Shown here one piece after another: positions 37,305 through 46,725 of a DNA stretch of 64,000 bases; position 1 is the stretch's first letter, and each line of letters begins with the position of its first letter. The notes below the pieces were generated by a model that saw only the letters and a program-made list of their open reading frames with translations, was not told the DNA's origin and did not search any database. This DNA comes from CAVRQM01 sp963723455 (GTDB lineage Bacteria > Pseudomonadota > Alphaproteobacteria > Acetobacterales > Acetobacteraceae). The position numbers and the translations under genes were made by a program. The stretch lies in NCBI GenBank assembly GCA_963723455.1, contig CAVRQM010000001.1, forward strand, positions 62,001-126,000, in the 5' to 3' direction.

Positions 37305-37339
37305 CCGCCCGAAAAAGCCCTTTCGGGGTTGCTACCATC

Positions 37340-38641
37340 CTAACGTGCGGGGCGCAAAGCCTGCGTTGTGGTTCGGTGGCCATAGCGCGGCGCGTCCTCG
37401 GGCCGCAGCACCGCCACCGTGCCCAGCAGCAGCACCGGAAACAGGATCGGCGAGAACTGGTGATAGCCGCCAGTGAACAGCAGCAGCACCAGTAGCGGCG
37501 CCAGCAGCATGGTCTGGCTGCGCGTCCGCGTTCCGGTGACCAGCAGGCCGAGATAGGCGAGCAGCCCGAACACCCCGTATTCCAGCAGGATCTTCACTGG
37601 CGTGTTCAGCACGTAGAAGAACGGCAGGCTGAGATCGGTGGACGCGCCCGGCCCGATGCCCGTGAAAAATGTCCAGGGCGCGTCGTGCAGCACCGACTGC
37701 AGTGCCAGGAACGGCGTCACGAACCGGTCGTAGCCGCTGCTGCCGGGCAGCGACAGCTCGCCCATCCGGCTGACCAGCGAGTCGCTGACGGCGGGCAGCA
37801 CCAGGCCGGTGGCGGCCAGGGCCAGCGCGCAGCCGCCGGCCAGCAGCAGCGCCGAGACCATGCCGCCCAGCCCGGCGCTGACCGCCAGCACCAGCAGGTA
37901 GGCGGCCAGCACCAGCCAGCCGGTGCCCGAGGCCGAGACCAGCAGCCCGGCGAAGAACAGGGCGATGTGCCAGGCGCGGCGGAAGTACAGCGCCTCGATG
38001 ACGATGCCGATCGCCATGAACTGCGAGAACACCGACGGCTCGACCAGGAAGAACCCGTTCGACTTCAGCAGGCTGCCCGCACCCAGCGGGATCACCAGGT
38101 TGTACTGGTTCTCGATCAGGAAGCGCCCGGGGACCAGCCCGGAGAAGCGGAACAGCGACAGGCCGGCGAACTGCAGGGCGAATTGCAGCAGCCCGGCGAC
38201 CGCGACCACGACCAGGCACCGGCTGGCCATGCGGAAGAACGTGCTCTCGCCCATCGGCAGGCGGAAGCGGAGCATGGCGAAGGCGGTGATCGCCAGCCAG
38301 TACAGCAGCGAACTGAGGCTGCTGCGCGGCGCGAAGGCGAGCGGGAGGTTGGCCTGCACGGCGTACGACATGAACGCCGCCGCCAGCAGTCCGGCGAACC
38401 ACGCCGCCCGCCTGCGGTCGAGCACCAGCGTCCCGTCCAGCAGGCCCCAGGCGGCGAGGCCTAGGACCAGCGGGGTCGAGACGCTGATCGGCGGTGCCGC
38501 CGCCCGCCGGCAATTGCGAAGCGCTGAAGCAGCAGGCAGATCAGCAGGGTGGCGAGGCTGAACGGCGCGCGCGCCCAGCGCCCGGAACGCTGCGCGCGCC
38601 GGCGCGGGCTCGCGGCGAGCGCGACGGCCCGGCTCGCTCAT
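37340..38641 (-). CDS. O-antigen polymerase/ligase-like membrane protein (two compensating frameshifts)
   Basis: Polytopic membrane protein of about 433 residues with around ten hydrophobic segments and a large loop (ending ..ASTDLSLPFFYVLNTPVKILLEYGVFG), resembling Wzy/WaaL-type polymerases or ligases. The body from about 38500 down to 37340 is one clean frame. Near the N-terminus, the first membrane helix (FSLATLLICLLLQRF) is in the neighbouring frame between about 38560 and 38500, so two opposite single-base errors are likely. The ATG at 38641 starts MSEPGRRARRE. It should join EPS repeat units or attach them. Confidence 0.78.
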   Translation of the reverse strand: MSEPGRRARREPAPARAAFRALGARAVQPRHPADLPAASALRNCRRAAAPPISVSTPLVLGLAAWGLLDGTLVLDRRRAAWFAGLLAAAFMSYAVQANLPLAFAPRSSLSSLLYWLAITAFAMLRFRLPMGESTFFRMASRCLVVVAVAGLLQFALQFAGLSLFRFSGLVPGRFLIENQYNLVIPLGAGSLLKSNGFFLVEPSVFSQFMAIGIVIEALYFRRAWHIALFFAGLLVSASGTGWLVLAAYLLVLAVSAGLGGMVSALLLAGGCALALAATGLVLPAVSDSLVSRMGELSLPGSSGYDRFVTPFLALQSVLHDAPWTFFTGIGPGASTDLSLPFFYVLNTPVKILLEYGVFGLLAYLGLLVTGTRTRSQTMLLAPLLVLLLFTGGYHQFSPILFPVLLLGTVAVLRPEDAPRYGHRTTTQALRPAR

Positions 38642-38720
38642 GCCGCGCGGCTCGGCCCGGGCCGGCAACCCCGGCTGGCGTTCGGCCGCTGCGGATTCGG
38701 GCAACAGGAGAGCACACCGC

Positions 38721-39702
38721 ATGGACAGCCCGCATCGCCTGCTCGGCCGACGCCGGCTGACGCGGCGGCCTGCTTGGCGCGGCCACGCTGGCGGCCGGCG
38801 GCGCGCGCCCGGCGCGCGCGGCGTCGCGGCGTCGACATCGGCGCCTATGGCGGCAACGGCTGCACCGGCGTCCCCGAGATCGCGGCGTTCGAGGCGTGGC
38901 TGGGGCGGCGCTGGATATCGTGCTGGATTTCCTGGACACGACCTCGTGGAGCAAGATGCTCGACGACGCGCATTGGACGATGGGCTGCTGGAAGGGCGCC
39001 GGACGGCGATCGCCTGGCGCTGTCGGTGCCGATGCTGGTGAATGAGGGCAGGCCCACGCTGCAACAGGGCGCCACCGGCGCGTTCGACGCGCATTTCCGC
39101 GATCTGGCCGGCCTGATGGTGGCGGCCGGCTATGCCGACTGCCGTGGTCCGCATCGGCTGGGAGTTCAACGGCAACTGGTATGCCTGGAGCGCCGCGCCC
39201 GACCCGGCCGCCTATGTCGCGTTCTGGCGGCGCATCGCCCGGACCATGCGCGGCGCCCAGGGGGCGCGGTTCCGCTTCGACTGGACCGCCACCACCGCGG
39301 ATGGCCCGACCGGGGCCGCCTATCCGGGCGACGACGTGGTCGATCTGATCGGGCTCGACCTGTACAACCAGTCCTGGCCGGCAATATCCCGTGGCGGCGC
39401 TGCGCTGGCAGTACCTGCTGCATCATCCGGCCGGCCTGATCTGGCATCGCGACTTCGCCCACGCGCACAACAAGCCGCGGTCGTTCCCCGAATGGGGCAC
39501 CGGCACCCGCCCGGACGGACATGGTGGCGGCGACGATCCGCTGTTCGTGCGCAACATGCTGGCCTGGATGGGCCGAGGCGATCCGGTCGCCTATGCCTGC
39601 TACTGGAATTACCGCGCCTCCGACTACGACGCCAAAGTGACGGACGGCCGCCTGCCGCTCGCCGCCGCGGCCCTGCGCGCCGGACTGCCCAAGGCGGCGT
39701 GA
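38721..39702 (+). pseudogene. GH26-like glycosidase broken by multiple frameshifts
   Basis: Exported glycosidase-like gene, about 330 residues once frames are joined. ATG 38721 follows CAGGAG; then a leader, VDIGAYGGNGCTGVPEI, LDIVLDFLDTTSWSKM, LSVPMLVNEG, the acid/base block VVRIGWEFNGNWYAW, and the nucleophile-like PEWGTGTRP. At least six single-base shifts occur (about 38767, 38835, 38915, 39005, 39140, 39385), yet every segment between them stays intact and free of stops. It is the paralogue of the intact gene at 57.6 kb. The pattern suggests sequencing error more than decay. Confidence 0.75.
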
Positions 39703-39708
39703 CAGGGC

Positions 39709-40869
39709 TCATGCCCGGCCAGCGGCCAGCGATTGGTACAGCGCCCCGGTGCGCCGCGCTATCTCCGCCCAGCTCGGCAAGGCCTCCGGCGAGCTCGCGC
39801 ACGTTGGTCCGCGCAGTCGGCGGCGAAATCGCGGTCGCCGATCAGCCGCGCCATCGCGGCGCTCAGTGCCGCCACATCCTCGGGCGGCACCAGCACGCCA
39901 TGCCGGCCGTCCGCCACGGTTCTCGGCGAAGCCGCCCAGCCGGCTGGCAAGGATCGGCCGGCCATGCGCGATGGCCAAGCTCAGCACGCCGCTGGCCTCG
40001 ATCTCCCGATACGGGAAGGTTGCCACGCTGCCGGGACCGAACAGCGACGCGAATCTCGGCGTCGGTCACGAAGCGCGGCTCGATGCTGACGCGCTCGGCC
40101 ACGCCGCGCTCGGCGGCCAGCGCACGCAGCGGCGGCGAGATCCATGTACGGCTTGCCGATCACCAGCAGCCGCGCTTGGGCGCGCAGCGCCTCGGGCAGC
40201 CGCGCAAACGCCTCGATCAGCAGGTCGCACGCCTTTGTACGGCTTGATCTTGCCGAACAGCACGAAGCGCAACTCGCCATCGCATCCGGTCGCGCGGCGG
40301 CAACGGCGGAGCCTCGCCCAGCAGCCCGTGCGGCAGCAACGCCAGCTTCGCGGCGACGTGCCCCTGTTCCAGCAGCCGCGCGAAGCCCTGCTCGGTATGC
40401 ACGATCAGCCGGTCGAATCGGGTGAACGCCGCGCCGCCGCCGAGGCGCTGCACCATCGAGCTCGGGTTGCCGTTGAACAGGTTGGTGTCGTGCACGGTGA
40501 GCACCAGCGGCGCCACCCGGCGCAGCGCCGGCGAGGAAATGCCGGTCCACCAGCGGCAGCGGCAGCCACTGGAAATGGATCACGTCCGGCCGATCGGTGG
40601 CCAGACGGCGGCGCAGCGCATCCATCGAGCGGACATGGTCGATGCCCCTTCAGGCCGAGCCGGGCGGCGCGCGGCAATGCCGCGCCGATGCGGCTGCCGG
40701 CCATCCGGTAGAAGATCGGCGCGAGCACGGGCCTCGCCGCCTCGCGTCGTCGGGTCCGAGGCGCGCGGCCGTACAGCGTGACCGCGTGCCCCTCGGATCG
40801 CAGGCCGCCGGCCAGCGCCGTGTCGTAGGGCAAGGTGAACAGCGAGGGGTCGATCAGCGCCACGCGCAT
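39709..40869 (-). pseudogene. GT4 glycosyltransferase broken by multiple frameshifts
   Basis: Glycosyltransferase family 4-like gene of about 386 residues. Starting MRVALIDPSLFTLPYD at 40869, it passes DVIHFQWLPLPLVD, LVLTVHDTNLFNGNPSSMV, LRFVLFGKIKPYKG, the sugar-nucleotide region IEASGVLSLAIAHGRPILAS and HGVLVPPEDVAALS. These lie in alternating frames with at least six single-base shifts between about 40650 and 39800. The sequence segments themselves are undamaged. The start is only 2 bp after the stop of the GT14 gene, so they were one operon. The role is sugar addition in EPS synthesis. Confidence 0.75.
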
Positions 40870-40871
40870 GG

Positions 40872-41750
40872 TCAGCCGGCCTCGACGCCGAGCGGCTGGC
40901 TGATCGGCAGGCCGAACTGCCCCGCCAGTGCCGGCAGGATCCGCGCGTCCAGCGCCGGATCGAACTTGCGCGCGTAAAGGCCGGGACTGGCAAGCAGCCA
41001 CGGCAGGTCGGCGCTGGTCATCACCTTCGGCCCCGGCCAGACGATCTCGCGCCCGTAATGCGTCGCCACGCGATCGCGCCATGGGCCGTTGCGCACCAGC
41101 GCCTGCACGATCAGCTCATCGGACAGCAGCAGGCCGCGCAGATAGCGCCGGATCCGCCGGCCCACCGGGGCGGTGCGCTGCCACTCGCAGAAAGCGCGCG
41201 GCAGGATCGACCATTGCGAACCCTTGTAATCAAGCTCGAAATCCGCCGGCGGCGCCCGCCGGCCGCTGCGGATGACCGCCTTGACCGGCAGCTCGGTCAT
41301 CCTGTGCCAGCGCAGGTGCCAGTCGTCATCGGGCAGGGTGGAGAAATGCCGCAGCTGCACGAATACCCTGTCCTCCGCCCGCGCCAGCGCCGCCCGGATG
41401 TCGGCCAGCGGCTTGATGGGATAACACTGGCCGCTGAGATTAACGAAATGCGTCCAGTCGGCCGACAGGTCGAGCGCCATCGCGATCGCGTCCAGCTGGA
41501 TGCGCGCCAGGCTCCAGCCTCCCCAGTTGGTGAAGCGAGGCCGCATCAGCCGCACATTAGGGTATTCGGCGGCCAGCGCGCGGGCCATGCGCAGCACGCC
41601 GCTGCGCTCCGGCTTGACGCCGAGCAGGGACTTCAGATCGACATGCAGCAGCACCAGGTCGCCACCGGGCGGCCCGGCGATCGCCTCCACCAGCCAGCGA
41701 AGCTGCTGTGGCTGGCGGTGCGCCATGATGAAGTAGGCGAGCTTGGTCAT
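40872..41750 (-). CDS. core-2/I-branching-type glycosyltransferase (GT14)
   Basis: Glycosyltransferase of 292 residues resembling the core-2/I-branching beta-GlcNAc or xylosyltransferase family. Visible blocks are MTKLAYFIMAHRQPQQLRWL, LLHVDLKS, NWGGWSLARIQLDAIAMAL, WTHFVNLSGQCYPIKP and DYKGSQWSILPRAFCEW, the usual order for GT14. ATG 41750 chosen; a longer frame upstream lacks similarity. It is intact, unlike its downstream partner. It probably adds a branch sugar to the EPS unit. Divergent from the Wzc-like gene. Confidence 0.87.
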   Translation of the reverse strand: MTKLAYFIMAHRQPQQLRWLVEAIAGPPGGDLVLLHVDLKSLLGVKPERSGVLRMARALAAEYPNVRLMRPRFTNWGGWSLARIQLDAIAMALDLSADWTHFVNLSGQCYPIKPLADIRAALARAEDRVFVQLRHFSTLPDDDWHLRWHRMTELPVKAVIRSGRRAPPADFELDYKGSQWSILPRAFCEWQRTAPVGRRIRRYLRGLLLSDELIVQALVRNGPWRDRVATHYGREIVWPGPKVMTSADLPWLLASPGLYARKFDPALDARILPALAGQFGLPISQPLGVEAG

Positions 41751-41895
41751 GCGGAGTCCGGGTGATCGGTGGCGAGAGCTATGCCCAAACGGGGGGCGCC
41801 AGGGCGGGCGGGAACGGCGGCGCGCACGCGGGGTTGATCGCACCGACGCTGGCGTGGGCGTAATCACATCTTACTGCAATGCACGCGACGTGAAA

Positions 41896-41910
41896 TGCTG
41901 CTATGCAGCA
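41896..41910. promoter_or_regulatory. small palindrome upstream of Wzc-like gene
   Basis: TGCTGC-TAT-GCAGCA, a perfect 6-3-6 inverted repeat 44 bp before the Wzc-like start and inside the divergent gap with the GT14 gene. It may be an operator or an mRNA hairpin; the sequence alone does not tell which. Confidence 0.35.
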
Positions 41911-41953
41911 AAGGTTGTGCGCGGTCCGCTCCGCAGCCTGCAAGGAGCCTGAG

Positions 41954-44167
41954 ATGGTCGAGATTGCCCTGGACCCACGAACCGATCGCCTGTCCGGCGA
42001 GCGCGCGGCCGAGGCACGCGCCGCGGCCGAGAACGTCTGGGTCTCCCCGGCCCAGCTGTTCGCCACGCTGCGCCGCCGATGGGGCCTGATCGCGGTGTGC
42101 GGCGTGCTGTGCGCGGGCGGGGCTTATGCCTACACCAAGACCATGCTGCCGCAGCTCTATGCCAGCACCGCCACCGTTGCGGTCGAGATGCGCAGCATCA
42201 ACATACCGGCGCTGCAGGGCGCGCTCAGCAGCGACGCGCTGCCCGACCCGATGCCGCTGGTGCGAACCGAGGTGCAGGAGCTGCAATCGCGCGCCCTGCT
42301 GCAACAGGTCGCCGACGCGCTGCACCTGTCGGCCGATCCCGAGTTCAACGGCGCGCTGCGTCCGCCGACCGCGCTGGCGCAGGCCAAGCTGGCGCTGGCC
42401 CGTCACCTGCCCGCGGGGCTGGATCAGGCGTTGGCCAGCGTCGGCCTGCTGCCCGACGTGACCAAGCCGACAGTCCCGCCGACGCCGGCCGCGGTCGAGG
42501 ACGGCGTGATCGGCGCAGTCGCGCAGCATCTGAGCATCCTGAGCGACGACCGCAGCCTGATCATCACCCTGCAGTTCCGCTCGCAAAGCCCGGCCATGGC
42601 CGCCTCGGTCGTCAACGAGCTGGTCCGGCACTACATGCTGGACAAGTCGCAGTCGCACGACACCGCCAACGTGCAGGCGAACTCCGCGCTGGCCCAGCAG
42701 ATCGCCCAGGTGCGAAGCGAGATGGACGGGCTAGAGCAGAAGATCTCCGATACCCGGCGCAAGTACAACCTGGTGCAGACTCGCGCCGGCAGCGTCGGAC
42801 AGCAGCAGCTAGAGGATCTGTCCAGCGCCCTGACGCGGGCCACCGCCGAACGTATCCAGGCCGAGACCAGCTATGCCCGCGCCGAAGCGATGGCGCGGGT
42901 CGGCGCGGTGTCGCAGGACAGCGCCGAGGTGCTCGGCTCGGCCACGATCGGGATGTTGCGCGACCGCGAGGCGTCGGCGGCGCGGCGGGTCGCCGAGCTG
43001 TCCACCACGCTTGGAGCGGCCAACCCCCGGCTGCGCTCGGCCGAGGCGGAGCTGGGCTCGGCGCGCGGCGCGCTGGCGGCCGAGGCGAAGCGGGTGACGG
43101 TGTCGCTGGGCGCGCAGGCCGAGGCGGCGCGGGCGCGCGAGGCCGACCTTAAGCGGCAACTGACGGATGCCGAGGTCAGCGCCGGCACGCTGGCCGGGGT
43201 GCAGTCGGATTTGCAGCAACTGGAAAAGGACGCCGACGCCCGCCGCGTGGTGTACCAGAGCCTGTTGCAGGGCGAGGCGCAGACTGCGGCGGCCAGCGCC
43301 AAGAACGCTCCCGGCCAGACCGGCGCCCGGCTGGTCAGCGCCGCGGTACCGCCGATCTATCCAAGCAGCCCGCGCCCGAAACTGGCGGCGGCGCTGGGAC
43401 TGCTCGGCGGCTTCGCGATCGGCGGGCTGCTGGCCCTGGCCGGCGGCAAGCGAGAGGGCGGCTTTGCCGCGGCCGACGAGGTCACGGCCGAAACCGGGAT
43501 GCAGACGCTGGCCGTGCTGAAGCGCCTGCAGGGCCGCGGCCGGTCGCTGGCCGCCAGCGTGGTCGCCGAGCCGGCCGGGGCGCAGGCCGAGGCGCTCCGC
43601 TCGCTGCGGATGAAGCTGCGGTTTTCCGGGCGGAATGCGGCGCCGCGCAGCGTGCTGTTCGTGTCCAGCCTGGCCGGCGAAGGCTCGTCCAGCGTTGCCG
43701 CGGCGTTCGCGCGGGTCGCCGCGCAGGACGGGCTGCGCGTGCTGCTGGTCGAGGGCGACCTGCAAACCCCGTCGCTGGCGCGGGTCCTGGGCGCGCCGAA
43801 CAGCAACGGCATGGTGACCACGCTTGAGGGGCACGAGGACTGGCGCGAGCTTGTGGTGCGCGATTCGGCGACGCCGCTGGAGATGCTCCTTGTCGGCGGC
43901 CCGCAGCCGGCGGCGAACCAGCTGCTGGAGGCGATGCAGATGCAGAACCTGATGGCCGAAGCGCGCGAGGACTACAATCTGGTGGTCATGGACAGCCAGC
44001 CGGTGACGCGGGCGACGCGCTCGATGGTACTGGCGCACATGGCCGACGCGGTGGTGCTGGTCATCGAGGCGACGACCACGCCACGCGCGGCGGTGCGCAG
44101 CGCGGTCGGCGCGATGGCGGACTCGGCCCGCAAGCAGCCGGTTGCGGCGCTGAACAAGGCCGCCTAG
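41954..44167 (+). CDS. Wzc/GumC-like EPS chain-length protein with degenerate ATPase
   Basis: Inner-membrane polysaccharide co-polymerase of 737 residues. A Wzz domain with its first helix (LIAVCGVLCAGGAYAYTK) is near residues 40-60. A long coiled coil covers about residues 230-460, a second helix (LAAALGLLGGFAIGGLLALAG) lies near 485, and a C-terminal BY-kinase-like domain follows. The kinase site is degraded: Walker A reads GEGSSS (575-580) with Ser578 in place of Lys, Walker A' is VEGDLQ, Walker B is VVMDSQ. There is no Tyr-rich tail. It probably controls chain length or export without autophosphorylation. ATG 41954 follows AAGGAG. Its stop overlaps the convergent GT2 stop (CTAG). Confidence 0.88.
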   Translation: MVEIALDPRTDRLSGERAAEARAAAENVWVSPAQLFATLRRRWGLIAVCGVLCAGGAYAYTKTMLPQLYASTATVAVEMRSINIPALQGALSSDALPDPMPLVRTEVQELQSRALLQQVADALHLSADPEFNGALRPPTALAQAKLALARHLPAGLDQALASVGLLPDVTKPTVPPTPAAVEDGVIGAVAQHLSILSDDRSLIITLQFRSQSPAMAASVVNELVRHYMLDKSQSHDTANVQANSALAQQIAQVRSEMDGLEQKISDTRRKYNLVQTRAGSVGQQQLEDLSSALTRATAERIQAETSYARAEAMARVGAVSQDSAEVLGSATIGMLRDREASAARRVAELSTTLGAANPRLRSAEAELGSARGALAAEAKRVTVSLGAQAEAARAREADLKRQLTDAEVSAGTLAGVQSDLQQLEKDADARRVVYQSLLQGEAQTAAASAKNAPGQTGARLVSAAVPPIYPSSPRPKLAAALGLLGGFAIGGLLALAGGKREGGFAAADEVTAETGMQTLAVLKRLQGRGRSLAASVVAEPAGAQAEALRSLRMKLRFSGRNAAPRSVLFVSSLAGEGSSSVAAAFARVAAQDGLRVLLVEGDLQTPSLARVLGAPNSNGMVTTLEGHEDWRELVVRDSATPLEMLLVGGPQPAANQLLEAMQMQNLMAEAREDYNLVVMDSQPVTRATRSMVLAHMADAVVLVIEATTTPRAAVRSAVGAMADSARKQPVAALNKAA

Positions 44168-45330
44168 CCGCCCTGGCCCCCCGTTCGCGCCGACGAGGGC
44201 GGGGTCCAGGTCTGGAACCGCTCGCCGCGCAGCGAGCGGAGCACGCCGAGGCCGGTAGCGGTAAAGGCCCCGGCGATGTCGAGCAGCTTGCCGGCGATGC
44301 CGTTCGGCAGCAGGCGGCCGGCAACCACCAGCGCACAGGCGGCCGCGAGCAGCAAGCGGCAGGCGGTGAACCGGTGCATCGCCGCAAGCCCGGTGAGCAA
44401 CGCGATGCCCGCGCCGGCGAGCAGGAACACCGCTAGCCAGCGCAGCAGCTTGTGCGACACGTATTTGTAGAGGTCGAGCATCGGCAACCGGCGCAGCCGC
44501 GGCCACAGCAATCGATGCACGTTGAACGCCTGGCAGGCGATGCGGATCTTCCGGCGGAACTCCTCGCGCGGCGTGGACACTGTCGCCTCGTACGCGATCG
44601 CGTCGGCGGCGCGCACCACGCGCCAGCCGTCGCACAGGATCGACAGCGACACGAACATGTCGTCGATGATGTCAGGCGGCGGCGGCCGGTGCAGGCGGCG
44701 GCGGATCGCGAAGATCGAGCCGTCCGCGCCCATGGTCGAGCCGCTCGCGGTCTCCAGTTGCTTGATCGCTTCCTCCAGCCGCCAATAGAGCGACCCGGTT
44801 GCCGCCGTCGCCGACGCGGCCCCCGCGCCTGTTTTGGTGTAGATTAGATGGCCGCAGACGCAGCCGACGGTGGCGTCGCCGAAGCGGCGCAGCAGCAGCG
44901 GAATGGCATCCGGCGCGAACATCACGTTGGCGTCCGAGAACACCACGATGTCCACGTCAGCCGCGGCGACCAGCGTGTTCATGCCGTGCGTCTTGCCATG
45001 CCGCTGCGGCGAGACGATCACCTCGATCTGGTCGGCATACTCGCGCAGGATCCGCGCGGTGTCGTCGCTGGCGGCATCGACATAGACCAGCAGCCGCAGC
45101 CCCGGCAATTGCGCGCGCATCGCCAGCATGTTGTCCGCCTTGGCGCGGATGATGGCGGCCTCGTTATAGGCGCAGACGCACAGCGCGACGCGCGGGGCGA
45201 CATCCCCGCCCGGCGCGATCGGGCGTGGCCGCAGCCGGGCCAGCAGCGCGAGGCTGGCGGGGTACGACGTGAACGGATGCACGCCGAGCCCGGCCAGCAC
45301 CGCGGCGAGGACCAGCAGGTCAGGCCCCAT
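44164..45330 (-). CDS. GT2 glycosyltransferase with membrane tail
   Basis: Membrane-anchored family 2 glycosyltransferase of 388 residues, like processive or polyprenyl-linked sugar transferases. One N-terminal hydrophobic segment, then the GT-A domain: ALCVCAYNEAAIIRAK, DAASDDTA, SPQRHGKTHGMN, FSDANVMF and a later IIDDMFVSLSILCDGWRVV acid block. Two or three C-terminal hydrophobic segments follow. Start ATG 45330 overlaps the upstream GT4 stop by 11 bp. Probably extends the EPS unit on the cytoplasmic face. Confidence 0.88.
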   Translation of the reverse strand: MGPDLLVLAAVLAGLGVHPFTSYPASLALLARLRPRPIAPGGDVAPRVALCVCAYNEAAIIRAKADNMLAMRAQLPGLRLLVYVDAASDDTARILREYADQIEVIVSPQRHGKTHGMNTLVAAADVDIVVFSDANVMFAPDAIPLLLRRFGDATVGCVCGHLIYTKTGAGAASATAATGSLYWRLEEAIKQLETASGSTMGADGSIFAIRRRLHRPPPPDIIDDMFVSLSILCDGWRVVRAADAIAYEATVSTPREEFRRKIRIACQAFNVHRLLWPRLRRLPMLDLYKYVSHKLLRWLAVFLLAGAGIALLTGLAAMHRFTACRLLLAAACALVVAGRLLPNGIAGKLLDIAGAFTATGLGVLRSLRGERFQTWTPPSSARTGGQGG

Positions 45331-46636
45331 GCGGCACCGCCGGCGCCAGCATCGGCGCCCGCGCCACGGCCGCGAGCGGCGGCGCCGGCCACGCCTCGCC
45401 GGCGTCCTCCGGCAACGTCGCGCGTCCGGCGGCGGCCAGCAGCACCGCCTCGTACTCGGCCACGATGCGGTCGGGCGCATACGCAGCGGCGGCGGCGCGG
45501 CAGGGTGCTTGCATGGCGGCAAGACCATGCCGGTCCGCCAGCACCCCGACGAGCGAGCGATGCAGCGACCCGGCATCGGCCGCGGCGGCGACCAAGCCGG
45601 TGCGGCCCGGTTCGATCACCTCCGGCAAGCCGCCGAGGGGCGTGGTCAGGCTGGGCACTCCGTAGGCCAGAGCCTCATGGAACACGCGCGGAAACGGATC
45701 CTCCCAGACCGACGGGATCACCAGCAAGTCGGTCTCGGGAAAGAACGCGGCGGGCGGCACGTGGCCAAGGAACTGCACGCCCGCGCCGGCCCGCGCGCGC
45801 AACGCCTGCTGATAGGCGGCCGGACCGCGCCCGGCGATCCGCAACGTGGCGGTGCCGGGCGGCAGCAGCGCCATTGCATCAAGCAGGATCTCGACGCCCT
45901 TGGACGGATCCAGCCGTCCCATGAACCCCAGCCGCAGCGGACCGCCGGGCCGGGCGGGCTGCAGCGGCGGCAGCGCGGCCTCCGCGTTGTTGCCGCGGAT
46001 GATGCGCACGATCTGGCCACGTTCGCGCGCGCCTGCGAACACGCCCGCCGCATCAAGTCGGCGCATGACGCGGTGGCTGACGCAGGTGACCGCCCGCGGC
46101 ACATGCGACAGGGCGCGACGCGGCGCGGCAAAGGCACGACATTCCGGACACGGCACGGCGCAATTGCCGCGCCCGACACGCCACATCGCGCTGCGCGGAC
46201 AAGCGGTGTAGTAGTCGTGCAACGTCTGCACCACGGGGATGCCGAGGCGCGCGCAGGCGCGCCAGGCGGCAACCGAAAACCCCTGCAAATTGTGGCAGTT
46301 CACCACGTCCGGCGCGAGCGCGCGCAGCGTGCGTGCCAGGCGATGCCCCATCACCGGGTTGAAGGCGTCGAGCGCCTGGAACACTGGGCGTAGCGTGCGC
46401 GGCCGCCGCTCGCCATGCGGCCAGTAGACGTTCGCCAGTGGCAGATAATGGACTGCAATCCCGTCCACCTCGCTCACCGAGGCGCGCCGCTCCGGCGTCA
46501 GCGTGACGATGGTGCAGTCGTGGCCACGCGCGGCAAGCTGGCGCGCCAGCATCCGCAGGGTGCCCTCCGCCCCGGCGCCGCCATGCGGCGGGTAGAGCGT
46601 GTTGACAAAGGCGATGCGCAAGCCGGATGCAGGCAT
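45320..46636 (-). CDS. GT4 glycosyltransferase
   Basis: Family 4 retaining glycosyltransferase of 438 residues. NTLYPPHGGAGAEGTLRMLARQLAARGH is the acceptor-side glycine loop; LGFMGRLDPSKGVEILLDA and VIPSVWEDPFPRVFHEALAYGVPSL provide the E-x7-E nucleotide-sugar region near residue 350. A Cys-rich insert (CPRSAMWRVGRGNCAVPCPEC) around residue 180 resembles a metal-binding knuckle seen in some GT4 enzymes. ATG 46636. Coupled to the GT2 downstream by overlap. Confidence 0.9.
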   Translation of the reverse strand: MPASGLRIAFVNTLYPPHGGAGAEGTLRMLARQLAARGHDCTIVTLTPERRASVSEVDGIAVHYLPLANVYWPHGERRPRTLRPVFQALDAFNPVMGHRLARTLRALAPDVVNCHNLQGFSVAAWRACARLGIPVVQTLHDYYTACPRSAMWRVGRGNCAVPCPECRAFAAPRRALSHVPRAVTCVSHRVMRRLDAAGVFAGARERGQIVRIIRGNNAEAALPPLQPARPGGPLRLGFMGRLDPSKGVEILLDAMALLPPGTATLRIAGRGPAAYQQALRARAGAGVQFLGHVPPAAFFPETDLLVIPSVWEDPFPRVFHEALAYGVPSLTTPLGGLPEVIEPGRTGLVAAAADAGSLHRSLVGVLADRHGLAAMQAPCRAAAAAYAPDRIVAEYEAVLLAAAGRATLPEDAGEAWPAPPLAAVARAPMLAPAVPHGA

Positions 46637-46725
46637 GGTCTCACGTTTTCGTGTGGTGGGGCGGATTGTCGGGCGGCCGGCGATGACACGTTGCATCGCC
46701 GCGCGCCGGGGGACAGATAGCACGC

